Source: Phalacrocorax aristotelis (lineage: Eukaryota > Chordata > Aves > Suliformes > Phalacrocoracidae). From it: 64,000 nucleotides of DNA. Position 1 is the stretch's first letter. Each line of letters begins with the position of its first letter. Of the stretch, positions 51,873 through 64,000 are shown piece after piece. Made by a program: the position numbers and the translations under genes. Location of the stretch: positions 55,004,918-55,068,917 of the forward strand of contig NC_134277.1 in NCBI RefSeq assembly GCF_949628215.1, in the 5' to 3' direction. The notes beneath the pieces were generated by a model. That model was not told the DNA's origin. It saw only the letters and a list, made by a program, of their open reading frames with translations, and made no database searches.

Positions 51873-54800
51873 CTAAAAAGAAAAAATATTTCTTTCTAAC
51901 CAAATCTGGAAAACAAAATAAAATCCTGAATTATTTAATTGTCTCTATTATCTGCCAGTGATCCATATTTTTGAGGTATCTAGCAGTCCTAATGAAAATA
52001 GAAAACTAGCTTTTCTTATTCTGCGTGAATGCACCTTGGCGCACGGTTCCTGAATAGCTTGAAATGGGGAAGACAGTCCACTCTTGTGTGGAGGGAGGTT
52101 TATCTTCTCCTGTTTAGCAAAGATGCAGGAAGCCTCCAGCAGAGCCAGGAACAGATCCCAGCTCTCTTGCCTTTCCATTCAGTTTTTCAACCCAAAGGTA
52201 AGCAAAGATGTCTCAGAAGTATTCAATTCGTTGCTGAAAAATGTTACAGGCAGGCTTCTTTCCCTGCAGGTTCAACTGAAGCCACTGAGACCATCAGTGT
52301 AAGGAGCAGCCTTGCTCTCCGTGACAGAGAGGGCAGGGAAATGCTGATCTGCAACATGTCTCAGTTGGACACAGGACAAAGCAGGACATGATTTGGTGCA
52401 TTATCGCCCTTGGATTCAATGATGCAACTCTCATTAACACATGAAAAGACATGGAAAGACTGCAGCAGAAGGCTTTACGCTCAAGTCTTTAGAGATCTAA
52501 TTTTGATGTGTAGAATACAGTATATGTGGATTTGCAAGATTACTGGGTTTTGTTAAACTACAGAGTAACAGAGTCATTTTAAGACTGTCAATCTCTGCCT
52601 AGCTGTAACCCTGAAAGCTCATTACTGGTGCACTAAAGATTAAGATCTCTTAGTAAGCCAGCACGTTTTCTCCAAACCAGTCTTTTAGGTTCCCTTTATG
52701 GTCAATACAAAGAGTAAGGCACCTCCATGGCAGTTCACCTACATTAGGAGGAAGAGACAAGGAGCTGTGTGGAGATCCGTTTCTCCACCGACGGAAGAAA
52801 CAGCCTAGCCTTGGACTAAGCACAGAGCTCTGAAAGGGGTACTGAGATGATCCCAGGTGTTAGGTGACAAACCCTGCCTGACCAGTGGCACATTCACACA
52901 GGCAGAAGTGAGAACAGTAGAACAAAGGTGAAGTTTTGATGAAAACAAGATCAGATTTCGCAACACATGGTGATTTTTCTCCATCCAACGAAGAGAAAGG
53001 AGGCAAACTGCAACTGCAAGTGTTACACTGAGTATCAATGTAAGTATCTGGTACTTACAAACTGTCCTGGGGAAACAATAGATGTGTGCACATTTAACAT
53101 TTCAATAGGAAATACTAACAGGTGCACAGATTCCACCAGCACCTTTGTGGGCAAGAAGAAAAGATTGACAATAAAAATGAAGGTGGAGTTAATGACTAAG
53201 AGCAAAGCGGGAATGCTTGTCACCAGCACAAGCACACTAGTACAGAACCCTGCCCCGATATTGTCCTTAGTCACCATGGGATGCTGAGAATCTGCAGAAT
53301 CCCTTTTTCCAGTCTAATGAAGCAGTGGCATAGGAAAAAGGGGAGTCAACCACTTTTAACAGAGGAGAGTCTTCATCTATGTGAGTCCATCATGCTCGGC
53401 TGCACAACAGAATCCCTCCCTTGTCCATCTCAAAGCTATGGCTGATCCATTGGCCTGGATCTGATGCCATCTCACAAAGAAAGTCTGAAAACTAAAAATA
53501 TCCTTCACCCTTACTCATCATAAAGCATCAGCAGTGGTTTTAGAGCCTATCAGTCAATAGGGAGTTCTATTGTTGATCATATAGTGGATACTATTTTTTG
53601 AGGCTGACTCCCTGGGCTGGTACTCTGGAAACATAGGTTTCTTCTTGAATGGGCAAATATCTTCTTTCTTTTGTCCCTCAGTTTCCTGTGCTCAATGCAA
53701 ATATAACAATACCACCTCTTTTCAATGTCATCCATTTGAACTGTAAAGATTTTTGACCAGCAGCACCTTGTACCCTGGTCAGTGTAATAACATGCTCTTT
53801 TTCTTCTTTTCAGTACCGTCATAACAGATATTTTAAAATCATCTGCAATGACTAGTGCTGTGGCATCTTGTTCTCTATCCATTCCCATATCTTTCAGAAA
53901 TTAACCTTTTCCCACACATTCAGATGCATTTGCAACCAAAAGTGAGCTTGGTATGATGCCACTGACATAGCTGTCCAGCTGCTACCCCTCAGACTGTGAA
54001 AACTGCTTCAGCAAACCAGCAAGGCAATGTTCTCGCAGCCATCAATGCAATTATTAGTCACATCAAGGTGGGGTTGTTCCTGAGATGGTGAGGAGGCCTT
54101 GGGAGAAAAGGGTGCATAAGATGAGAGATAGAAACCAGGCTGTGTCAAAGACATTCAGAGATTAAAATAGATTAAGCCCCAGAAGAGCAGCTTTTAAGTG
54201 GTTCGGTATCAGTGCACATGGTGTTGAAAGGGAACACCTATTAAATGCTGTTTTATTTAGTGAAATTGGGAGGCTTTTTGTCTGATCCTGAGAGCATTGG
54301 TTCAAGGAAGCACAGCTTAGCAGCCCCTGAAAAGTCATCTCCACTTAGCTTTGCTGAAAGACTTGATCTTCATTGCCTGGGACACTGCCACCACTTCCTG
54401 AGCAAAAAGACTGTCCACCAAGGTGAAATGCAGCTACGAGAAGTAGTTTTATGACTCTCCTGGCTTGAAAACCAAAGGAACAATGTGTAGGTCTGCCATA
54501 GTCACATACAACAACGCAGACATGACACCAGAGACAAAGACTTTACAAAGCCACCTACCAATGATTGGGGTGGAAAAAATTTCTTTCCTGCCGCTTTTGT
54601 AAATGTTCTTGGGACAAATAAACCAGGATACTTGACATGCTTTGAAATCACTTAGTTTTCGTTAGTCATTTGTCATTGGGTTGGTGTACCAACTGATTTC
54701 CTTGCTATTATTACCTTTTAGGAGACCTTGAGACTAATAAAATGCCATAAGTAAAAGACTGAGAGAATGGACTAGCAACCTCCTTTGTGCAGAGGATGGC

Positions 54801-55657
54801 ATATACAGCATGAACTGTGTTTCCAAGTCCTTTCTTTAGCAGAGGGAGCCTAGAGTCTCATCTACTTAGTGTGGTCTCTCAAAAAATCCTTCATTCCAGT
54901 TAGAGCATTGCAGTTACACAAAAATGGTGAAAAAATATCTTTCGCTGCCTTTGGTCAAAGAAAAAAACTGCAGGGAAATGGAGCCTCACATCTGTCAGAG
55001 AAGTTGCCAGGGGTAATGCCTGCGCAGCAGAAGGAGGTCAAAGAAAGGACAGTAGTGTTTTGGGGGAGTAAAGTGGGGAGAGTGAGGCAGAAGGACCATT
55101 TTTTCATGACAGGATGACTCACATCAGAGGAGGGTTACAAGTCAAAGTTCAGAGCAAGCCTAACTGAAATTAGCTCATTTCCCAGCTAAGTAGTCCACCA
55201 GCCTGATTCTCCATTGCCTGATGACTTGCACAGCCATTTACAGCGGGGCACAATGAGGGTAAGATGTTACAATGGGATTGAACTGTAAATGACACAACAT
55301 AAAGGGCAATAGAGAGTTTGGCCCCAGATGTGGGAAGTACAGAGGTAACTTCCATTACATTTAATTAGTGCTATCACCATTAATTTCCTGTGCATATACA
55401 GCAGAAGACATCCTTTTGATTTCAAATTAATTAACACATAATGATTAATCTGATAGGGTACATCTTTTCAGACAAGAGTGTCCTCTTGATCACAGTTTGG
55501 GTGCCAGCACCACTCATCATCTGTGTGTTTTAATTTCTAACTGCTCTCCAGTAGCAAATTTAGCTCTGCAAATCTGTTGATGGAATGAATGACTGGCTGG
55601 TTTCCATGTTCTGTGTTTTGTTCATTTGATAACACACTGAGAACATCTTGGAAATCC

Positions 55658-55677
55658 TTTTTTTTTTTTTTTTTTTT
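55658..55677. repeat. Poly(T) tract
   Basis: Twenty T in a row followed by a C-rich pyrimidine run (CTTTCCCCCCTCTCCTCCTC), a long polypyrimidine tract on the plus strand in the upstream flank. Confidence 0.92.
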
Positions 55678-58143
55678 CTTTCCCCCCTCTCCTCCTCCCC
55701 TCCAAGGAGGTTTCAAGGTAGAAATTGAGGACTCTGCATCAGCAAGAAATTTATACCAGATTTCTACTACAGAATGGAAGAAATGAAAAGTTTCTAAAAA
55801 TTGAAAAACATATAAACAGTTTATGGCAGGTTCCCAGACAGATTTGTCTCACATCGGTTGCCAGCATTTAACAGAACCATTCTCCTTGCCACCAACTACA
55901 GTAAAGTGTGTTTGTTTCACCGAAGCAGGATCTTGAACTTCTTCAGCTTCACACCATATTCTTCACACTGTGTGATACCTACTGGATAGAGCTGTTAATA
56001 TTACTCATCGCCTTCCATTTGTCAAGTGATTACTCAATCACACTTGGTTAATATTTATCCACTTCCTTTAGTCGTTTATGAATGCAAACATCTCCATATC
56101 CAGGTGCACCAACACCTGAACAGGCAGCGCATGGTTAATTTTAATATTGAGAAACATGCAACTAAACTTGTAGATATACAGATATGGATTAGGAGGTATC
56201 AGCAAATCTCAGATACCTTAAGAAGGACATAAAATTCCCAAGGTATTCTATTTCCATCCAGAAAAGTATTTGAGTATATTTACGGTGACCGGGATGTTTC
56301 AGCATAACAGCAGAACACTAAGTATACTTTTGCAATACAGAATGAAGAAAAAAAATGCTTTTTTCAGATCCCATAACTAGGATGAGGAGTTTTTCTATTA
56401 TCAACTGTATGAACTCATACATATATGGTTTCTGAATCAATCACTGCATTCAGATAACCATTAAAAAAAGAAAAGAATGCAAGGAAAACATAAAGAAGAT
56501 CCTTCATACTATTATCGTGGAGTCATTTATGTGACACAGTTGTGTGTGGCATTTTGGCTTAGCTATGCTTTTTATGGCAGCTCCATCAGGGAGAAAGATG
56601 ATGGTATCTATCTACCCATTTCTGTTCCAGTAAACAGGAAGAAAGATGCTGCTAGCACAGTGCCCTCAAGCAGGAACAACCGTAATTTTTGGTCTGTAGT
56701 ATTCACTCTTTTCAGTTGCCATTTTCTGGGACAAACCACTGCTTGAAGACTGAGGACTCTTGTTCTCTCTCTGTCTTACTAGAAGCAAAAGGAGATGACA
56801 AAAACCTCTTCAGTCTTCAACTTTAGTCCCTGACTTTGGGCAGCTAAATGAAGTTGAGGTCCCCTTTCCCTGTCCATCAACCTGCAAGTGGTTAAACACA
56901 CTGAAATCTTAGCTACGGTAGGAAGATACTAATTTATTTTTTCTCTTCAGCATGCCTGCCATTTGCATTGAAAGAAATGAAACACACTTGGTTTGGTATT
57001 CAAAACACCCCTGGAACATCCATGTGAAAACTCACAAGTGAAGAGGCTCCAGGGAATGAAGCTTTTCTGGAAGTGCACCAGGTAGTAAAAGCTTGTAATT
57101 ATACTTCAGGCCTTCTTATATGTCGGTAAATATAAATTTGGGTAGGTTTCTGTCTGTCTGAAGCCTTTGGCAAAATTGCTGCTCAGAGGCCACAATATCA
57201 AGTTGTTCTGCTCTTTTTGAAGTAGAAGTCCTAGAGATGGTTGAGACAATCAGTGTTGCTTACTGTGAATAACTGAATTGGAAGCTGATGGTATCATCAT
57301 GCTGTATTTTAATCACAGTGTGAGCTCAGTCTTAATTGAGAAGAAACATAACAGATAATGCTAAATAACAGTAGCTAAAGATGCTTCCATTTGAAACAGC
57401 ATAAGACTGTGCTGAAGAGGAAGAGTTGTATTTTAAGCCTCCCAGATACATAAGGGAAAGTGCATAAATTCAGTGCACAGGTTGTCACAAGCAAGGAGAC
57501 AAAACAACAGTGAAAACAGTAACAGCAGCAATAATTTTGAGGACACTCAGTTTGAGCCTGGTCTCTTTGCTAAAAAACATCCCCTGGCTAGTCAACTGAG
57601 ACAGTCTATGAAGCTGTGAAAAAATCAAAGCTCTTTGAATCAGGAATTAAACTCTTAACTGGAATTAAAACCAGAAATAAAAAAATAATTATTATTTCTC
57701 GCATTATATCTTACAGATAAGTAGAGGAATAAAAAGTCTTTATAAAACTTTTAATGACTACAATGAAAAAAATTTATAAGCTCCAACCTGTATGGCTTGA
57801 TCCAGCTGTTAATATGATGGAATTATTGCAGACTGGTGCATCTGTGCCTCTGCTTTGCAACAGATCCAAAGTCTGAAATACTGGAGGACAGGAACTGGTA
57901 TTCTTGGCTTGGCTTTCCACCCCCATTAATTTTTTTTTTCAAAGATACTAGGAAGGGCAAGGAAAGGCCGTTTGCCAACAATGTGGTGTTTAAGTTGACA
58001 GTTTGGTGGGATGATTGTTTGCTTAGCCTCTGGGCAAAGGGAAAGCAGAAATCGGGAATAATATAGTTTTTAACAATGGGAATGTCAGCAAAAGACAGGA
58101 TGGGAAAGAGAGGGTGGAGGAGTGAGGGAAATAATAACTGAAA

Positions 58144-58162
58144 GTGTGTGTGTGTGTGTGTG
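58144..58162. repeat. (GT)n microsatellite
   Basis: Nine to ten GT units without interruption in the upstream flank. Confidence 0.95.
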
Positions 58163-61100
58163 GAAGAAATAAAAAGCCAGAAGTCGCTTTGGTTGCTTCC
58201 ATTTCCAAGAAATATATTGCTGTGCCTTTAACTCCGTATGCCTCTTTGGCACATACACCAGGGGAAGGATTACACTTTACTAAGGAAGTAATGCAAACTT
58301 GTCTTCATTTGGTTACCATGGATATGGCACTATGTGAGACAAAGCCTCCCATTTGCATTGCAAACAACCAGGAGCAGTGAAGGACACCCAAGTTGATATT
58401 CTGGCCACAGAGCACCCCAGGTTCTTCCTTGTGACTGATCACAAGTAAAAACCACCAGCTTTGGGTCTGCGCTTGGTACCAAGAGAACAAGTGTAAGGGA
58501 TGTTGCATTTCAGATGAAGAAAGAAGAGGCAGAATCATGCACGTCTGCAGAACAAATAGCATTTCTTGCCCTACCTAGTGTGAAATAGCTACTATATAGG
58601 TGTGGTGATCATTTAGCTTTCCAGCTTTCCCCCCCTCGGCAATCAGTGTGTTGGTAATCTGGAGTAAGTGATTTCCACAAACACTGGAATGGAATAGGAA
58701 GCGGCCAAGTCTTATGATTGCTGGGCTTTTATGCAACAGTTTTTATCTAGCTAAGTATCCTCTTCATTCTGCAGAAGTACTATATAAAGTACCTTAATTT
58801 TATACAAAATCCAGTTAAATGAGCAAGATGAACAGTCCCCTAAGCAGACCTAGTGGGAACCAGCACAGCACAGTTAATAGCAAAGAGGGAAATTGTCTTG
58901 TTTCCCTAAAACAAATTGCAAATGATTGTTTGTCTATTAGATTGCTGGGCTGTCAGATATTCTTTTCTATTGCTTTAAGCTCTGCCAGATATATAGTCAC
59001 ACATCATTTTTATTTCAACTGACATGGAATACAAATGGTATGGCCCTGCTTCTATGGATAGAAACGGCCAAATTGCCATCAGTTTCAGTGAAAAAAGAAC
59101 TGGATCCAAATAGCCCACATCCATGAATTAAGAGTTTTCTTTCCCAGGGATCTTAGGCACAGATTAACCTGAAGAGTAGATAGGTGTTTGGCAAAAACAT
59201 TGTTTCCTCCCTTAGCACTGGACCAGGCCAATCCCTGATGGGGCCAGGGCAGCTACATCATTCCAGGATACTTTTCTTGGCTCCCCACTTCAGGACAGTG
59301 GCCCACAGCTGGTGACAGGGCACCAGCACCATCTAAGTAGCTTTCCTTTGTTAAGGAGATCTCCCAGATCTCTCTCTGCCCCTACACCACTGTTCTCCTT
59401 GGGTAGGGGGGGATAATTAGGACCACCAACCTTTCCATTGCCCACCAAATGGTCCACAAAATAGTACCTTTGCACCAATATACACCACTCACATCAGTGT
59501 CTTTGTTTCTTCCTTGCGTCTGCGAGTGAGAGAAGCATCACCCCCAGATGTGTTTGCCTTTTCCCTTTCTTCTAAAGCAAGCAACTGGTGCCACACCTAG
59601 CCCTGAATGCATTTTCTAACACTGTGCTCATGGGGAGGTCAAGCCCATTACCACTGTGTCCCTGAGCAAACACTGTGAGCAAAGAATAGGGAGCTTTGCA
59701 AAAGGGTTAAGTTACTTCCTTGCTCTGCTGTCCCACCTCATCATGCCCCTTGAACTCCCACTCAGACCCCGTAGCAGCACAGTAATATGTGCCCTTGAGA
59801 CCAGTTTTAGAGGCACACAGCAACATCACCAGACCAAGGTCTACATGTACCCTGAGGATTATTTCAGGTGTTTCCAGTAACCCTAATACTAAGTTAAATA
59901 CCGATGGGACAGCATCTGCCAGGTCCTTTAGTGAACAAGCTGCTGGGGAGAGGGGCAGGGACAGGGGCAAGTATTAAACACAGAAATCTGCCCCAGGCTT
60001 GTGTTGACTGTGTAAGCACCACTGGACTTTATACACACGTGCTTCATTCTTCTCCTAACCTTTCAGAGTGCCCGGCAATGAAACAAAGCTCTGCACCTAC
60101 TTTTTCCTCCTCCCTCTCTGCACCAGCCCACGAAGCAGGTCAAGAAGGGAGAGGGAGGAGGGTGGGACTTGAAATGGGAGCAAATACCTGCAACAGCTCT
60201 CCAGGGCTTCCCAGTCCTCAGTCTCCCCTTGCAGTGGTGCACAGCAGGGACACGTCGCCCACGGGCTGCTCTTAGTCCTCTTCCAGATGCACCCTAGAGC
60301 AGCAACAGGAAAGTGTAGAAAATGCCGGTGCCAGCCTGTCTTGTCAGACCAAAGCAAGTGTAAATCCTGACCATACGTAGGTTTCCTGGAAAACTGAACT
60401 TAGCATTTTGATTACTTTTAGTCCCATCCACCTGCCATGTAGGATCCTTTCCTTCCCCTGCAACAAAATTGATTAGGAAATCGTTTTCTTGGCATTTCTT
60501 TAAACATTAGTACAATTGCCAGTGAAGACATGGTGAGGCAGGCAGGATGGTAAAGTCTCTTGAATGACAACATGACTCAGAGTGAATAATCTATGAAAAG
60601 CACTGTTTTCTTTAGTGTCTGAAAATAAGTTTGGGCTCAGTCCTACAATCAATAGATCTGTTCCCTCTGGGTGTTCAGTCCCTGGTTTAGTTTAGTGAAA
60701 AATATTTTGTTGCTTTAATTCTATTAATGTTGCACAAACACAAGAGGGATGGGAAAAGCAGCATTCCCTTCCTCCTCACATCAGCCTGACTGCAAATTCT
60801 ATATGGTAATGATGAATCTATAAATGGTAGATATCCTGCTATTTCTACTGGTTTCAGGGGAGTTACAGAGAGATATTCCAGAAGAGGTAAATGGCCTGCT
60901 ATTTTTATTTTTAGCATTGTCAGGGCTAGGAATAACTCACTCTGACTCTTATGGACAAGGGTAAATTTGCAGAAATGAGATTCAGAACATTTGGTTTTTA
61001 TTCTCGATAAAACTAGGATCTTTAAGTCACAAAGGATAGAGCAACAGTTAAGTGTATTGGCCCTTGAAATGTCATTCTCACAGGGCTCATTTCAAAGTAT

Positions 61101-62346
61101 AGCACCAGTGTAAACTATTTTTAAATTTGTTGCTATTTACAACAATACTGTTCAAGTGGAATTTGGTTCTCACCAACATTTATATCCTTGTCCCACCCTT
61201 ACATGGGAGCTCAGACTTCTTATTTGATGATAAAAGTTCCCAAAACCAGTACTGGAAGGATATGCATTTCACTAATACCTCAGTAACATCCTAACATGGA
61301 GAAGGAAACACTGATTCTGCTCCCTTGCAACTAGTCATACCTGATTTTGCCATGACTTTGGAACAAATTCAGGTAGCTTTAGGTTAGTTCACAAGCAGCC
61401 TGGCTGAATTCTGTCAGAAGCCAGCATGCTTGATATATGTCAGCGAATAAGGAAAGAAATCAGATGAGGCTGACCTCCTATCTTAGATTAGAGATGCTAC
61501 ATGTTCACCAGAATTGCTCTGACAAATATTTAACCATAATTATTCCCTCCTTTCCCTCTTCAATACAGAGTTTCAACCAATTTTTCTTTCATATGGAAGT
61601 AGACAGGTTTTGCCCAAAATTACTCCCGATTTAACTGCAGTCACTTCAGGTCTAGTTCTGACACTACAAAAGTCAGTTGAAAACTACCCACTGAGAAAAT
61701 TTGGATCAGGCTTCGTCCACACTAGACTCTGCTAGCCATCACAAACATTAATTTCTCCCATCAGTAAATTGGCACAGAAACCCCTGAGGGCAAACATTTT
61801 ACTTCTTTTACTTCTCTGGGTTGATAAGAGTATACTTTGCATACCAGGGGTGGGTGGCAGAGGGGGACGACAATGACTGTAAGTATATGTAATCTTTTGT
61901 GTTGTAGGCCAGATTTTATGCCCTTGAGTCAAACAGATGTCATTTAAACAATTGCTAATCCTATCTCTATGTCTGAGAAAACAAAGAGTATAGTCAATAA
62001 CTTAAACTGACTTTATACAGGCCAATAAAACTACACGGGTTAGTGTCTTAGATAGTGGTACCATTAGACACTGTATATTTAATTACTCAGCGACGTAAGC
62101 TTCAAGCTTTAGCCACTGGTAATGGCATTGTCCCATGCACATGGAGTAATATAGTACGAGGCACAGTTAGACGCACCTTCCCTCTCTGTTAACGTGCTCC
62201 CGCACGGTGGAATAGCAGAAAAGGAATTTTGTCCTCCAAAGATACTTCCATTGGCATCACCCCTCTGACAGTTGTTCTTGTCTGTGGTAGGCTTACAATA
62301 CAAATGCAGCTTCAATAAAGAATAAAGGAAAGTAAACAAGGCTTAC

Positions 62347-62479
62347 CTGGGCCAGCATGGGTACTGCAGAGCATGCTCTAATGCTCCTTCAGAAGCCAGA
62401 GGAGGGACAGGTGACACTCTCCAGCAGCTCTCCCATCTCTGCTCAACAGCTCTGGAAATCTGTTGCAGCTTTCCTGTTC
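62347..62479 (-). other. Exon-like segment L, possible 5' exon of ITPRID1 or of a non-coding transcript
   Basis: A 133-nt segment bounded by CTTCTCTCCTTTAG and CAG/GTAAGC, both close to consensus. One frame is open throughout and reads about 43 codons, including TGKLQQISRAVEQRWESCWR and PPLASEGALEHALQYPCW; the other two frames have stops. It ends in phase 2, which is exactly what exon J needs, though that agreement has a one-in-three chance by accident. I recognise no domain. It could be a coding 5' exon, an untranslated exon or chance. Confidence 0.33.
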
Positions 62480-64000
62480 CTAAAGGAGAGAAGACAAACA
62501 TTTGCCTAACCTCGGCTGATATTTTCATAATCCCCACCCATTCACGCCAAAAAGAAACCTGTTTTTCAAATACACACTGTCTACTCTGTGTCACAAGTGT
62601 TTTCAAGAATAGACATGTTCAGAAAGTTTTGTACCATTCAGTTTTTTCTTAAAGTGATGCAGGAAGTTGGCAGATTGTAGGGTCAGCAAGACCTGTTGTG
62701 AGCACTGCTGCCCTGTTGATGCCACAAGCCAACCTGTCTGCACAGAGTCGTACGTGAATGCAAAACACACTGGGCAATCCTGCCGGGTGAGGCAGACACA
62801 GGCTGGGAAGTGGTCCCAACGACATCTAAAACCAGACTACCTTAACGTGGTCAGTCCACACCACCTTCTACAGGTATGAAGATCCATTTGTCTGTGAGAA
62901 GGAAGCCTGCCCAGTTGTCAGCCAGTCATCCAAACTGGGGATGGTGGCGACTGCAGAGTTCATCAGAACCATAAAAATTCCTGGTGCCTTCACGACTCAT
63001 GGAAATGGCACAAAGCGCTCTCAAACATCAATCCCAAGAACAAACAAGACTTTTAAAATAAACAGGCAAGCTAACAAAAACAAACTCAGCACTTGAAAAC
63101 TAATGAAAATAACAACACAGCCAAAGCCTACAAAGCTGCTCTCATCAGACTTGAAAAAGATAAACAGCCTGACAAACAACAAATCCAATCTCACAAAGCT
63201 ACTCTCAGCAGCACAATATTCTCAAACATGCAACTGCTGCAGGGTGCACCATTTCAGCTGGGGGCAAGGACACTTTCAATAGGCCCACTACACCAGAGGT
63301 ACTGAGCAGACCAGCTAGCATGGATGTAACCCTGGACAAATCTCATATCCTCAGCCTGGCTGAACCTCTGACTTCTACTAAGTATTTTGGACAAGTAATT
63401 TGACTTCTCTGTCTCTACACTGTACCGCTTGTAAAATAAGAATTCTAGCAACCTGGCACATATATATTAAGGTATGCATACCACTTTACACTTTAATACT
63501 TTACACATTACTAGTCCCTATTAGTATTCCCTATGGCTATCTAAAGTCAGTCTTCACTGGTGATGAAACATCTCCTCTGCAAGCACATGTTACAGACTCA
63601 GAAAGCAACACTCATGAGGGCAAGGATGCCCTTGAGCAGCTCTTTGACCAGGAATCCTGAACAAAAGAGTCTCCATAATGTCTCCCTCCATGTGCATTGA
63701 AAGCTCGAAGTTCATACTGGATGGGCTCCATGAAATAGGCGGTCAAGTAGGTTAACTAAACCAGTACTGAGACTAGAAAAAACATGATCAAGGAAAAACC
63801 TAGGAATCCAATCAGGATCTCTGTAAGACCTTGTGAATGGGAGCTACTTATCATGTGTCAATACACATAAATAACACATGATTTCATTAAGTGTAATTTA
63901 CCCTTCCCCCTTTCTTCCTCTCAGTCTTCTAGACTTTTTGGCTTCCCACTTGTCAGCGAGGAAGTCCAAAACACAAACCACTGGTTTGTGCGTTTGCTAT

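Larger units (their letters stand above)
50374..64000. other. Upstream flank or 5' introns of ITPRID1, no confident gene
   Basis: Holds exon-like segments K and L, the 58-nt hairpin, poly(T) and (GT)n tracts. Around 63.13 and 63.19 kb two similar 20-base A/C-rich stretches (ACAAAGCTGCTCTCATCAG and ACAAAGCTACTCTCAGCAG) lie about 65 bases apart. No promoter, CpG island or start exon could be placed. NEUROD6, the mammalian neighbour on this side, was not seen. Confidence 0.55.

Noticed and set aside
53577..53888. Minus-strand 103-codon open frame rich in Lys, Arg and Cys
   Set aside because: The Cys spacing does not form a known zinc finger, and no splice sites support an exon.
56477..56746. 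Plus-strand 89-codon open frame with a hydrophobic patch
   Set aside because: No recognisable family and no splice or promoter context; the length is within chance expectation for AT-rich DNA.

Overview
The window looks like bird nuclear DNA. It is AT-rich and intron-dominated, and the only transposon family I recognise with confidence is CR1, a LINE, present as four 5'-truncated decayed copies. CR1 also occurs in other sauropsids, so 'bird' is an inference from CR1 plus the low repeat load. There are no operons, phage genes, CRISPR arrays or rRNA genes, and I saw no convincing tRNA.

One protein-coding gene fills the centre on the minus strand, reading from about 50.4 kb down to a TGA at 13014. 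I identify it as ITPRID1 (CCDC129), a member of the KRAP/ITPRID/TESPA1 family that binds inositol-trisphosphate receptors. Eight exons are well supported: H 45692-45894, G 38875-39467, F 36624-36678, E 20629-20714, D 18749-20260, C 15052-15179, B 14108-14219 and A 13014-13421. All have consensus splice sites and all reading-frame phases agree. Two small exons upstream (I 47349-47400, J 50330-50373) also fit the phase and keep the frame open. Together J to A give 1063 codons, close to the human protein length as I recall it (about 1,040). The KRAP IP3R-binding domain spans H and the start of G. The motif around VTRTSSCQSDSSGF is in E, a long poorly conserved region with a Cys/His cluster is in D, and the coiled coil is in C, B and the start of A. 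I did not find the start codon. A strong exon-like segment at 62347-62479 would join J in phase and may be a 5' exon.

Layout: 1-13013 is downstream flank (one CR1, low-complexity DNA, a 22-bp duplication, a possible ancient repeat). 13014-50373 is ITPRID1 with introns from 0.4 to 16 kb, holding three CR1 copies, a (CCCT)n tract that is G4-forming on the sense strand, and a palindrome cluster. 50374-64000 is upstream flank or 5' introns, with a 58-nt near-perfect hairpin at 51301-51358 and two exon-like segments. Nothing here is clearly a new system. The points most worth checking are the unresolved 5' end, the Cys/His cluster, the hairpin and the tandem NAGNAG acceptors.
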